64,000 bases of DNA from contig QCUI01000005.1 of assembly GCA_003210775.1 (NCBI GenBank), positions 1-64,000 on the forward strand, read 5' to 3'. Each line of letters begins with the position of its first letter. The first letter of the stretch is position 1. Source of the DNA: Synechococcus sp. AG-679-A04. GTDB lineage: Bacteria; Cyanobacteriota; Cyanobacteriia; PCC-6307; Cyanobiaceae. Positions 10,211 to 19,507 of this stretch are shown one piece after another. The translations under genes and the position numbers were made by a program. The notes beneath the pieces were generated by a model. The model ran no database searches. It had not been told where the DNA came from and saw only the letters and a list, made by a program, of their open reading frames with translations.

Positions 10211-10788
10211 TGAAAAAGATGTCGACAATTTCAGTTTCATCCCAGGGAATGTCGCTGTTAGAGATGGTGGTAGCGATGTTGATGTTGGTGATGTTTACGG
10301 GTGTGGTTGTCGCAGTTTTAGGGGTCACTGCACGATTTGCTGGTGAAATAGAAAGTGGTGAGAAGGGATCCAATGGTGTTTTGATTAATCATCAGGAGAT
10401 TCAGATAGGCTTTGATCAACTCGCTCAAGTCCTGAGTCAGCCAGGTATCACGAAAGAGAGGTTGATGGGTATGAATCCAAAGAGTGGACAAAAACGGATT
10501 GCTTTCAGCTCTACTGCGGACCCTGATAATGCGTGTGCTCCTGCTGGTTCTGATCCACTCGCGTATTGGGGGTTGCCTGGACCTTCTTTGATATTCCCCT
10601 CTAATTACAGAATCTGTGTCTGGCAAACTGGATTGGTTGAGGCATCAATCAAGGATTTAGCGACTGATGGATGGCCTCAGAACAATGCAAAAGCTGGGAT
10701 TTATGTGCTTCAGGCCTTGCCCGAACGTTCCGATGCCGCCAATCTGCCTACAAGGCGTTTGTTTTGCCGACCGCGACCGTACTGCTGA
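10207..10788 (+). CDS. Type IV prepilin-like protein (PilW/PilV-like minor pilin)
   Basis: Prepilin peptidase site SSQG|MSLLEMVVAMLMLVMFTGVVVAVLG. Confidence 0.75.
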   Translation: MMKKMSTISVSSQGMSLLEMVVAMLMLVMFTGVVVAVLGVTARFAGEIESGEKGSNGVLINHQEIQIGFDQLAQVLSQPGITKERLMGMNPKSGQKRIAFSSTADPDNACAPAGSDPLAYWGLPGPSLIFPSNYRICVWQTGLVEASIKDLATDGWPQNNAKAGIYVLQALPERSDAANLPTRRLFCRPRPYC

Positions 10789-10791
10789 GCC

Positions 10792-12717
10792 ATGACGTCT
10801 GCATCTTTTGTTGGCAGTACTTTTTTCGGAATCGATCTCCGCAAGGTTTCAGAGCGCTTACAGGGAATGCGCCGTCAGGTCTCGAAGAGAGTGTTACTGC
10901 TTGAGTTTGATCGCTCTTCTCTCCGTCTGGCGGAAGCACGGTTTTTGGGCGGTGGTCTCCAGGTCGATCACCTGACCCGTTTTGATTTGCCCGAGGACGC
11001 ACTCGAACGAGGTGTTCCCCACGATCCAGTCAAGATGGGAGGCTTGATTAAGCAGCTATGTCGCGAGAAGCAGATCTCTGTGCATCGCTCTGCAGTTGTT
11101 CTACCCACGGAGGTGGCTTTTCAGCTTTTGATCGATTTACCAGCTGAATTACTTCCAGATCAAGCACGTGATTATTTGCTTGACCCTACGAATGGCCTGC
11201 AGATTCCTATTGCTTTAGGCCAGGCTGATTTTGATCTGCAGCCCACAATGTTGCCTGTTCTTCAGTCTGGCGATAAGCGGATGCAGACCTATCTGCTCAC
11301 TGCAATTCCCAGCAACCTTCTGGATCGGGTGATGGAGACTTTGCAGGTTGCTGAACTCGAACTTCAGGCTCTGGAAATTGGGGGAGTCAGTCAACTGCGC
11401 CTCATTGCAGCGGATTTACTGTTGATGAAGCAATCAGAAGTGCGGCTTGTCCTAGAGCTGAAGACCGAATGTACGCATTTCACCCTGGTGAGTTCTGCAG
11501 GCCCATTGTGTTTCGAACGACTTGCTGCAATCCGTGAGTTTCCTGATCCAGTCTTAACACAGGAACAGACCATTTCTGCTCTTGAAGAAGGTGTTCTTGC
11601 TGAGCAGATCAGTATCAATCAGGAGAACTATTTGGCAATCGGTGATCTTGATTTACGTGTTTTGGTTTCAGAGGTTAGTGATGCTTTGAAACGCTTCTCG
11701 AGTAATTGGTCAGGTTTTCGCTTGGTGGATATCATTCTTACTGGACGTAATAGTGCACACCCGTTTCTGCCAGCCTTATTGAAGGAAGAGTTTAATTGCT
11801 CAGTTCGTGCTTTGGAACCAAGTCTGTCTGCAGGGATTGAAGGCTTGCAATTTGACAATATTCTTGTCCAGAAAAGTTTGAATCGTCTTCTGGGCCTCGG
11901 CCTTGGTTTACTACCTTCTGATTACCTGCTGATGAGTCATGACTCTGAAGTCTCTGGAAATAGCGAATCAACTGAGGCTATTCCACTCGTTGATGTGACT
12001 CCAGGCTTAGTTAGTGTGCCTCGAGATCAGCAAACTGATGAGCACAAAATGTTTGATATTATGAAAGAAGAAATAGAGGATTCACACTTATCTAATTCTA
12101 GATTGGAAGGTGTTGTTGATGCAGGCCAGGAGCCTGATATGAGTCAGGCGATTACGAATGTTTCTCCAGCTGATGTTCCAGAGCAATGGTCCAATGTGAA
12201 TGTGAACTTATCCGCTGAATCAGCTTTGTCTGAGCCTTCTCAGGTTTTGCTAGATCCTGTGTTGATTCGGTCTTATTCTTTAGAGACTGACTCGGTTGAA
12301 TGGCCAACGATTCATGATTCTGATGCTGACGTGAGGGAGGAATCTCTGTCTCTAGTTCAAAGCTCAGAACACGATGATGCTTCTGACTCTGATGTATCGA
12401 GTGATGCTTTAGCCTCTTCCAGAACTAATCAATTAAATCTTAGTGCTCAGCAGTTACCCTCGAATGAAGCTTTAGAAAAAATCAGTCAGGACTCAATTGA
12501 TGTTCAAAATCCATTGAAACTTGAACAGGAGATGCAATGGCCCTCGATTGGCGATATTGGCATGAGTGATGATCTCCTCCAAGAGGCTCAACCGGTCAAT
12601 AGTCCTTCAGGGCCATTGCCTGGTCATGAAGAAGAAGCAAGTGAATCCCCCAATAGTAAGAAAGATGAAGGTAGAGAAACACTGCTAGGCGAATTGAAAT
12701 TTAGTGATGAAGCCTGA
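10792..12717 (+). CDS. PilM-like pilus assembly protein with a long acidic/Ser-rich C-terminal extension
   Basis: FGIDLRKV...LLEFDRSSLRLAEARFL and VVLPTEVAFQLLIDLPAEL consistent with a PilM/actin-like fold; neighbours PilN/PilO. Confidence 0.6.
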   Translation: MTSASFVGSTFFGIDLRKVSERLQGMRRQVSKRVLLLEFDRSSLRLAEARFLGGGLQVDHLTRFDLPEDALERGVPHDPVKMGGLIKQLCREKQISVHRSAVVLPTEVAFQLLIDLPAELLPDQARDYLLDPTNGLQIPIALGQADFDLQPTMLPVLQSGDKRMQTYLLTAIPSNLLDRVMETLQVAELELQALEIGGVSQLRLIAADLLLMKQSEVRLVLELKTECTHFTLVSSAGPLCFERLAAIREFPDPVLTQEQTISALEEGVLAEQISINQENYLAIGDLDLRVLVSEVSDALKRFSSNWSGFRLVDIILTGRNSAHPFLPALLKEEFNCSVRALEPSLSAGIEGLQFDNILVQKSLNRLLGLGLGLLPSDYLLMSHDSEVSGNSESTEAIPLVDVTPGLVSVPRDQQTDEHKMFDIMKEEIEDSHLSNSRLEGVVDAGQEPDMSQAITNVSPADVPEQWSNVNVNLSAESALSEPSQVLLDPVLIRSYSLETDSVEWPTIHDSDADVREESLSLVQSSEHDDASDSDVSSDALASSRTNQLNLSAQQLPSNEALEKISQDSIDVQNPLKLEQEMQWPSIGDIGMSDDLLQEAQPVNSPSGPLPGHEEEASESPNSKKDEGRETLLGELKFSDEA

Positions 12718-12733
12718 CAGGTTGGCAATTCAT

Positions 12734-13909
12734 TTATTTCCCGAAATTTTTAATGAGACCGAACATCGGCAAGTAGAGAGAGATAACGATCGTCCCAACA
12801 ATACCTGCAACCACAAAAATAACAGCAGGCTCCATAGCTTTGGTTAGTGAGCTAACCGTTGATTCGACCTCTCTCTTGTAGAAAATTGCCAGCTTTTCAA
12901 GCATGAAACTGAGCTGCCCAGTCTCCTCGCCAATTTTGATCATTGAAATGACAAGTTTTGGGAAGACCTGACTTTGTGCTAATGAATAATTGAGTTCTTG
13001 TCCTTGGATCACAAGGTTAATGCCACGACGAATTGTTGTACGAATGCGTTCGTTGGAGCTGGCTGAGATACATCGCTCTAAGCCATCTACAACAGGAATT
13101 CCTGAATTCACTAGAGTAGCTAAAGTGTCGCACATTCCTGCCATTTCTGAGCGCAGAATTAGATCACCGAAGAGCGGAACTTTAAAGACTGCTGTATCGA
13201 TCCATAGCCGCCCAGCTTTGCTGGAATAAATACTGCGAAAGCCAAAGAAAAGAGCCATCAGAACTACAGGAGCTCCAATGGCAAACTGTATTGAGGTCAC
13301 CAATTGAGACAGGTTGAGCATGAATGAGGTTAATGCCGGAAGATCCGCTCCCATGCCATCAAACATATTCTTGAATCTCGGCACGACGAAGATCAGCAGA
13401 GCAAGACTGACTGAACTGGCCAGCAGGAAGACCAAGCCTGGATAAACCAGTGCACCGATGATCTGACCACGAATCTTTGCTTGCTCTTCCATGAGCAGAG
13501 CGATTCTTTCCAGCACTTGATCAAGGATTCCCCCTGTCTCGCCTGCTTCAATCAGGCCTACGGTGATTGGTGCGAAGACTTTCGGGTATTGGCGAAGTGA
13601 GAGTGATAGTTCTTCACCAGCACTGAGTCTTGCGGAAATACGCATCACACAATTCGCAAGTTTTTTGTTGCTCATGTTTTCAGCGATGAGCGTCATGCCT
13701 TGGGCAAGTGAGACTCCACTTTGGAGAATCACAGCCAGTTGGCGAAAAAAAACAAGCAGGTCCTTTTGTGGAACTTTCAGGTTTTGTGGTGCTGGTTGTC
13801 CCCCAAGCAGATTGTTGAGTAATCCTTCCTTTCCAGGATTTTTCGTCGTTTTGGTAATGCTTTTCTCTTGTGTAGAGATCTTCGCTGGATGGTCTCCGTA
13901 GCTTGCCAT
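12734..13909 (-). CDS. pilC: Type IV pilus inner membrane platform protein (PilC/GspF)
   Basis: FFRQLAVILQSGVSLAQGM, LIEAGETGGILDQVLERIA, IGEETGQLSFMLEKLAIFY motifs. Confidence 0.93.
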   Translation of the reverse strand: MASYGDHPAKISTQEKSITKTTKNPGKEGLLNNLLGGQPAPQNLKVPQKDLLVFFRQLAVILQSGVSLAQGMTLIAENMSNKKLANCVMRISARLSAGEELSLSLRQYPKVFAPITVGLIEAGETGGILDQVLERIALLMEEQAKIRGQIIGALVYPGLVFLLASSVSLALLIFVVPRFKNMFDGMGADLPALTSFMLNLSQLVTSIQFAIGAPVVLMALFFGFRSIYSSKAGRLWIDTAVFKVPLFGDLILRSEMAGMCDTLATLVNSGIPVVDGLERCISASSNERIRTTIRRGINLVIQGQELNYSLAQSQVFPKLVISMIKIGEETGQLSFMLEKLAIFYKREVESTVSSLTKAMEPAVIFVVAGIVGTIVISLYLPMFGLIKNFGK

Positions 13910-13912
13910 CGA

Positions 13913-14977
13913 TTATTGCTCTGCTTGAAGTAGTGCCTTGGGGTTGGATGCCTTGCTGATGGCTTCCTGTTGAGTAATCGTTTCATTCTCTACGAGTTTC
14001 TGTAAGCATTGTTCCAGTGTGTTCATTCCTTCCTTGCTCCCCGTTTGAAGTTGGGAATAGATCTGACTGACTTTTCGCTCTCTGATCAAATTTGCGATGG
14101 CCGGTGTATTAATCAGGAGTTCATAGGCAAGTGAACGTTTGCCTGAGGTGTTTTTACACAGTGTTTGAGACATGATTCCCACAAGTGATGTGGAAACCTG
14201 AAGCCGTGCTTGCTCCTGTTGTTCACCTGGGAATACATCAACGATTCGTTCAACTGTTTTTGCTGCTGATGCTGTGTGCAACGTGCCAAGCACTAGGTGA
14301 CCTGTCTCAGCTGCAGTGATGGCAAGCTGGATCGTCTCCAGATCTCTCATCTCACCGATGTAGATAACATCAGGGTCTTCTCGTAGTGCTGCTCGTAACG
14401 CTGAAGCAAAGGATTGCGTATCGCGCTTGACCTCGCGCTGGTGAATAATTGAATGCTTGGAGTGGGTAAATTCAAATTCAATTGGATCTTCAATCGTGAG
14501 GATATGGCGTTTCTGTGTTTCGAGGATGCAGTTGATGAATGCTGCCAAGGTGGTCGATTTCCCTGATCCAGTTGGTCCAGTGCAAAGCACCAGACCTCTG
14601 TTTTTGCTCGTCAGGTCAATCAATGGTTGAGGTAGTCCAAGATCTTCCCACCGCGGCAAGTCGTCTGGAAGAATACGGAGTGTCAGGCAGCGCTTGTTGT
14701 TCGCTACATAGACATTGATGCGGATTCTTGATAACCCCTCCAGTCCTATTGATGTGTCGAGATCACCGCTTTTCTTGTAGGCCTCAAGTTTTTCGTCACT
14801 GAGAAGTTCGCTCAGGAGTTGATCCATCGCCTGCTGGCTGAGCACATTGTCCAGAATGCGAATATCGGAGTTCACCCGGATCGCAATTGGCGATCCTTCT
14901 TCCAGGTGAATATCGGACGAGCCCGCCTGGATGGCAAATTGAACAATCTGTCGTGCCAGTTGCATAATAATTCTCAA
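13913..14977 (-). CDS. pilT: Type IV pilus retraction ATPase
   Basis: GLVLCTGPTGSGKSTTLAAFI, ALREDPDVIYIGEMRDLETIQLAITAAETGHLVLGTLHTASA. Confidence 0.95.
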   Translation of the reverse strand: MRIIMQLARQIVQFAIQAGSSDIHLEEGSPIAIRVNSDIRILDNVLSQQAMDQLLSELLSDEKLEAYKKSGDLDTSIGLEGLSRIRINVYVANNKRCLTLRILPDDLPRWEDLGLPQPLIDLTSKNRGLVLCTGPTGSGKSTTLAAFINCILETQKRHILTIEDPIEFEFTHSKHSIIHQREVKRDTQSFASALRAALREDPDVIYIGEMRDLETIQLAITAAETGHLVLGTLHTASAAKTVERIVDVFPGEQQEQARLQVSTSLVGIMSQTLCKNTSGKRSLAYELLINTPAIANLIRERKVSQIYSQLQTGSKEGMNTLEQCLQKLVENETITQQEAISKASNPKALLQAEQ

Positions 14978-14979
14978 TA

Positions 14980-16620
14980 CTATTTCTTGTTTTCAGTATT
15001 GCATATTTTTTTCAATTCAGAAACAGTTGTGAGTTCTTTTTTGATCAAATCAACTGCATATGCTTTAAGAGTTATCATTCCGTTTAGTACCGCTATTTCT
15101 TCGATTTCTCTAGTGGTTTTGCCTTTCTTGATGGCGTCTTGTACATAGTCGCCTACATGCATTAATTCATAAGTGCCAATTCGGCCTTTGTAGCCACTGC
15201 CCTCGCAACGCGTGCAGAGTGATCCATCTTCTTTCCGTTTCTGTTTTTCATCACTGTTCAGCACTGTGGCTTCACGAACAGTAGTCCCTTGTCTGATGCC
15301 TGTGAACAGACTCTCAGACTCATTAATCGGGCGATTTGTGCTGCACTCGGGACAGACTTTTCTTAGTAATCGTTGTGCTAAAACCCCTCGAAGTGAGGAA
15401 TTGAGTTTATAGCTGGGAACTTCCATATCCATCAATCGCGTCAGTGAACTTGAAGCCGTGTTTGCGTGTAATGTCGTGAAAACAAGGTGACCGGTTTCAG
15501 CTGCATCCATTGATGCATCTGCAGTCTCAGGGTCTCGTGTTTCGCCAATCAATATTACATCAGGGTCCGAACGAAGAAAAGTCCTCAAGAGTGTGGCGAA
15601 AGTCTGCCCCTTTGCGCGTACAACCTCGGTTTGTTGAATATTACCGCCCAAATCATATTCAATTGGATCTTCTGCGGTTAATATTTTTGCCTCGCCTGTA
15701 TCTTTTTCACGCAACGCTGATGCAATAGTTGTTGATTTCCCTGACCCAGTCGGGCCCGATACAATAACGATGCCATTCGGTTCGTTAATTATTTTGCGAA
15801 GACCATCTCGTACGTTCTCATTATTTATTAAGTAGTCAAGGCTGAGCATGTCTGTGCTGCTATTCAATATTCTCATGACCATCATTTCTCCATACTTGCC
15901 GGGCACTGTTACGCAGCGGAATTCCATTGCCTGTCCCTCAAAGCGTCGTTTGATTTTTCCATCCTGTGAAGCGCGTCGTTCTGCAATATCCATGCGCGCC
16001 ATGTTCTTGAGGCAAGCTATTAATTTCTTTCCTGCAGATCGCTGTATCGTCACGTATTTCTGCATAACTCCATCCCGTCTGAGCCGAATGTTGTAATTAT
16101 CCTGTCTCGGTTCAATGTGGATGTCCGACACGTCAGATCGGCAGGAGTGAATCAGTATTTTGGCCGCTGCCTGTTGAATTTTGCTGCCTAGCATTTCAGT
16201 CGATAAGTCTTCTGTTTGCTCTTCAGCGATCTCTTCTTCACTATCATCAAAGTCAAAGTTAAACCCGTTGCCGTCTTCGTCGGCTTTGTTGAGTGCATCT
16301 AAAATCTCATCATCGCTGAAATCCGTTGTTGAAATGCTGTCGCCGCTAATCAGCCGTTCTTGAGCCGCTTGGTCGAGCAGTGCCTGGATTTCATCTGCAG
16401 GTTTTTCAACAAGCTGGCATTCAAATCCATTCTCGGAAACACGCTTTTTGATGAAATCTCCAATGGTTGCCAGATATCTGAAGCTGCCGATTGCGATAAT
16501 TAGCTTTGTAGGGCTCGGCGGAAGACTTGCTTCTGTTTGTATAGGTACAACAAGATTTTCTCTACACCACTGAAGAGAAAAAATTTGATCAACGAGTTGT
16601 CTGGTTTGGCTTGAGTTCAT
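14980..16620 (-). CDS. pilB: Type IV pilus extension ATPase (PilB/GspE)
   Basis: GIVIVSGPTGSGKSTTIASAL, LRSDPDVILIGETRDPETADASMDAAETGHLVFTTLHAN, zinc-binding CPEC...CTRCEGSGYKGR. Confidence 0.95.
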   Translation of the reverse strand: MNSSQTRQLVDQIFSLQWCRENLVVPIQTEASLPPSPTKLIIAIGSFRYLATIGDFIKKRVSENGFECQLVEKPADEIQALLDQAAQERLISGDSISTTDFSDDEILDALNKADEDGNGFNFDFDDSEEEIAEEQTEDLSTEMLGSKIQQAAAKILIHSCRSDVSDIHIEPRQDNYNIRLRRDGVMQKYVTIQRSAGKKLIACLKNMARMDIAERRASQDGKIKRRFEGQAMEFRCVTVPGKYGEMMVMRILNSSTDMLSLDYLINNENVRDGLRKIINEPNGIVIVSGPTGSGKSTTIASALREKDTGEAKILTAEDPIEYDLGGNIQQTEVVRAKGQTFATLLRTFLRSDPDVILIGETRDPETADASMDAAETGHLVFTTLHANTASSSLTRLMDMEVPSYKLNSSLRGVLAQRLLRKVCPECSTNRPINESESLFTGIRQGTTVREATVLNSDEKQKRKEDGSLCTRCEGSGYKGRIGTYELMHVGDYVQDAIKKGKTTREIEEIAVLNGMITLKAYAVDLIKKELTTVSELKKICNTENKK

Positions 16621-16634
16621 TTTGAGTTAATCCA

Positions 16635-17900
16635 TCAAACGCATTCGCACCAAAAGTCTGTTCCGCTGGAATCGCAAAGATTCTTACTCCTCGGTCTGCA
16701 TGGAGGCGTCCCGCAGTCAGTGCCTTGATAATCAGCTTCCGAAGTAAGAATTTTTTGACTGCACATCCAAACTGTTTCCCCACATTTTCCGGGTCCAGCA
16801 ACCCCAGAATATTCCCCTTTGTGATTGTTTTTTCTAGCATTTTCCCTGTCGGCCAAGCACCTTGCCTCTGCATTATTGGCGACACAAGTATCCCAATTGT
16901 CCTGCGAGAGTTGATCTTTGCCTCCGCAGAAATAGTGATTTTTGTCGCCGCAGTAAGGCAGCTTTGTGACTTTCACCTCGTTAATACTTTTATTGACTTC
17001 GTCGCTGCACATCAGCCCTCGCCATTCGGTGGCTGATGCAACTTCTGTTCCTTTATGGAACCAGAATTCTTGAGACCCACATTCTGTGAAGGTGATTGGG
17101 CTTTCCTCTGGATTGGTGAAGGGCGGTGACTGTTGTCTCAAGCCCTCAACCTTTTCGGTGCAGATCCTTCCGTATTTCGCTTCCAGTGCTTTGTTGTAAT
17201 CCTCTTTTGTGTAGCCAACAATCGTGCCGTCGAGGGCGTAGACCTTGCGACTGCAGCCGTTGGTTGTACATGTTGAACTCACCACCTTTGGCGGCCTAGA
17301 GGGGCACGCGCTGTCAGCCGATGGATTCCATCGGTTGACGGGACCATTGCCGTTGGAATTCATCCATTTGCTGTAATCATCCTCGCATTTTGTTTTGGCA
17401 TCCTGAATTTTCTTGTTATAAGCAACAAGTTCTTTTAGCTCTTCGTCTTGTTTGCAATTATCACCTGCCCAATTTTCGCAGGAATTAAGGCTGCCTTCGT
17501 CACTTGTGGTTGGCGTTGCGATTTTGGTCACCCGACCTTTTGTAATAGCGAAGCCAATTGGAAAACGAAGTTCGTCTTTTCCGTTTGTGGGGGTTAGCTG
17601 CAAATAGGAGCAATTTTTTGCGCCTGGATCAATCTTGTAGCCAATTGAACTGAGTTTTTTGTCAGAAAGGATATTGGTGTCGATCTCGTCTTTGTTTGAG
17701 CTCTCCAGCCTACTTTTTTGCAGGCAGTCTGCCGCGGCTGTATTCAATAGCGCCTTGACCTCATCAATATTGTTGAAGTCAAAAATTCTCATCACATTGG
17801 GAATGGCCAGGCTTGAGAGAATGCTCAGCCCGGCCAGGACAACGATCAATTCAAGTATTGTGAATCCGTCGGTTGATTTTCTCGTTGAAGGACTCACCAA
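16635..17900 (-). CDS. Large Cys-rich type IV prepilin
   Basis: Prepilin motif DG|FTILELIVVLAGLSILSSLAIPN followed by ~380 aa with 22 Cys in the ORF; start is TTG 17900 or GTG 17897, overlapping the pilA stop. Confidence 0.8.
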   Translation of the reverse strand: MVSPSTRKSTDGFTILELIVVLAGLSILSSLAIPNVMRIFDFNNIDEVKALLNTAAADCLQKSRLESSNKDEIDTNILSDKKLSSIGYKIDPGAKNCSYLQLTPTNGKDELRFPIGFAITKGRVTKIATPTTSDEGSLNSCENWAGDNCKQDEELKELVAYNKKIQDAKTKCEDDYSKWMNSNGNGPVNRWNPSADSACPSRPPKVVSSTCTTNGCSRKVYALDGTIVGYTKEDYNKALEAKYGRICTEKVEGLRQQSPPFTNPEESPITFTECGSQEFWFHKGTEVASATEWRGLMCSDEVNKSINEVKVTKLPYCGDKNHYFCGGKDQLSQDNWDTCVANNAEARCLADRENARKNNHKGEYSGVAGPGKCGETVWMCSQKILTSEADYQGTDCGTPPCRPRSKNLCDSSGTDFWCECV

Positions 17901-18349
17901 ACAGAGCCTTTGCAGCCGTATTCGCCGTCATTTGCTTTGCGCTTATCACAGGTTTTTTCTCCTGAATAAGTATCAATCGTGTATGTGGGAATGGTGTCTG
18001 CGGCTGGTGTGAACTTTAAAAGTAGAGAGCCTGATGTGGTCGGGCAAGTTTGTTTGCTTGTTTTATCAAAAACCCCACCATTAATGTTGGGAGGTGTGAA
18101 TTCGCCCGTTTTCCCACGTGTCCTGGCGACCGCGCATTCTGTGGTCGCGTCCACTAAGTACTTTTTACCCGCTCCAGCTGCGGCATCATCTGTCACACCT
18201 TGGAAATTCGGCAGCGCTACAACGATCAAAACAGCAAGAACTGCAACCACAACGACCAGCTCGATCAGCGAGAACCCTTTTTCGCCTAGTTTGCGGCTAA
18301 GGGCTCGCTGGGTGCGGGGTTTGCGGAGGTAGGCCTGAAGGAGGCTCAT
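17894..18349 (-). CDS. pilA: Type IV major pilin-like protein
   Basis: EKG|FSLIELVVVVAVLAVLIVVALPNF prepilin motif; pilin-sized C-terminal domain. Confidence 0.88.
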   Translation of the reverse strand: MSLLQAYLRKPRTQRALSRKLGEKGFSLIELVVVVAVLAVLIVVALPNFQGVTDDAAAGAGKKYLVDATTECAVARTRGKTGEFTPPNINGGVFDKTSKQTCPTTSGSLLLKFTPAADTIPTYTIDTYSGEKTCDKRKANDGEYGCKGSVW

Positions 18350-18439
18350 AGCAAAAAAATCGTTACCTCGTCATTTTGATGTGCTAACGCTCTTTCAAGC
18401 AACCATCTCGGTTGTTTTCGCGTAACTATTTGTCGAACG

Positions 18440-19498
18440 ATGCAATCGGTGCATGGGGGCGACCTTGCTAGGGCAGCTAAGCGCTTAGGCGTTCCTCCGG
18501 GCCAACTGTTGGACGCCAGCGCGTCTCTTGTGCCTTTCATGCCGCGCCTGTCTTGGCGCAATCTTCAGCGTGGATTACGCGACTACCCCGATCGCTCTCA
18601 ATCCAGCGTTCGTAAGGGTTTGGCGGCGATTCATCAATTGGATCCGCAATCGCTTTTGCCTGGTAATGGTGCTGCTGAGCTATTCACTTGGGCGGCGCGT
18701 GATGCTTCTGCCCTTGGCTTAAACGTTTCTGCATCGCCCTGTTTTGCCGACTATCAGCGTGCGCTTGCTTGCTGGGATGCATCGTTGAACGGGTTCCCTT
18801 TGCGCTTGAGCTGGGATGAGGTCTTTCCCCAGCGTTTCGCCCCACCTCAACAAGGTTCCGTTCTCTGGATCTGTAACCCCCACAACCCCACGGGTCAGCT
18901 CTGGAGTCGTGAGTCGCTGGAGCCATTACTGCATCAATTTGAGCTGGTGATTTGTGATGAGGCGTTTCTTTCGCTTGTGCCGCATGGAGAGTCTCAGTCC
19001 TTGATCCCTTTGGTGGCGGACCACTCCAATCTGGTGGTGGTGCGCAGCCTCACCAAGCTCTATGCGATTGCTGGTTTGAGGCTGGGCTATGCCGTGGCTC
19101 ATCCCGATCGGCTGGCTCGTTGGGCTGCCTGGCGTGATCCCTGGCCTGTGAATGGGATCGCGTTGGCTGCTGCTGATCAGTTGCTAAGCAGTTCAGAGCG
19201 TTACCAGAAGTGGTGTCAGCGTGTGCACCACTGGCTGGAGCGAGAGGGGGCCTGGATGCAACAACGTGTTTCGGAGCTGCCGGGGATCACCCCAATGCCG
19301 TCTGCGGTCAATTTTTTCTTGATTCGCGGACAACAAAGCCTGGTCTCTTTGCGAGAGCGGGTTGAACGTCATCACGGTGTGCTTTTGCGTGATTGCCGTT
19401 CGTTTGAAGGCTTGGGGGAAAACTGGCTGCGCATCGGACTGCAGGATCGACGCGGCAACCGGCGCATCCTCAAAGCTTTGAAGCAGGAGCTGCACTGA
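18440..19498 (+). CDS. PLP-dependent aminotransferase, CobC/CobD-like (threonine-phosphate decarboxylase)
   Basis: HGGDLARAAKRLGVPPGQLLDASASLVP; NPHNPTG; VVVRSLTKLYAIAGLRLGY. Confidence 0.85.
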   Translation: MQSVHGGDLARAAKRLGVPPGQLLDASASLVPFMPRLSWRNLQRGLRDYPDRSQSSVRKGLAAIHQLDPQSLLPGNGAAELFTWAARDASALGLNVSASPCFADYQRALACWDASLNGFPLRLSWDEVFPQRFAPPQQGSVLWICNPHNPTGQLWSRESLEPLLHQFELVICDEAFLSLVPHGESQSLIPLVADHSNLVVVRSLTKLYAIAGLRLGYAVAHPDRLARWAAWRDPWPVNGIALAAADQLLSSSERYQKWCQRVHHWLEREGAWMQQRVSELPGITPMPSAVNFFLIRGQQSLVSLRERVERHHGVLLRDCRSFEGLGENWLRIGLQDRRGNRRILKALKQELH

Positions 19499-19507
19499 CG
19501 CTTTGCC

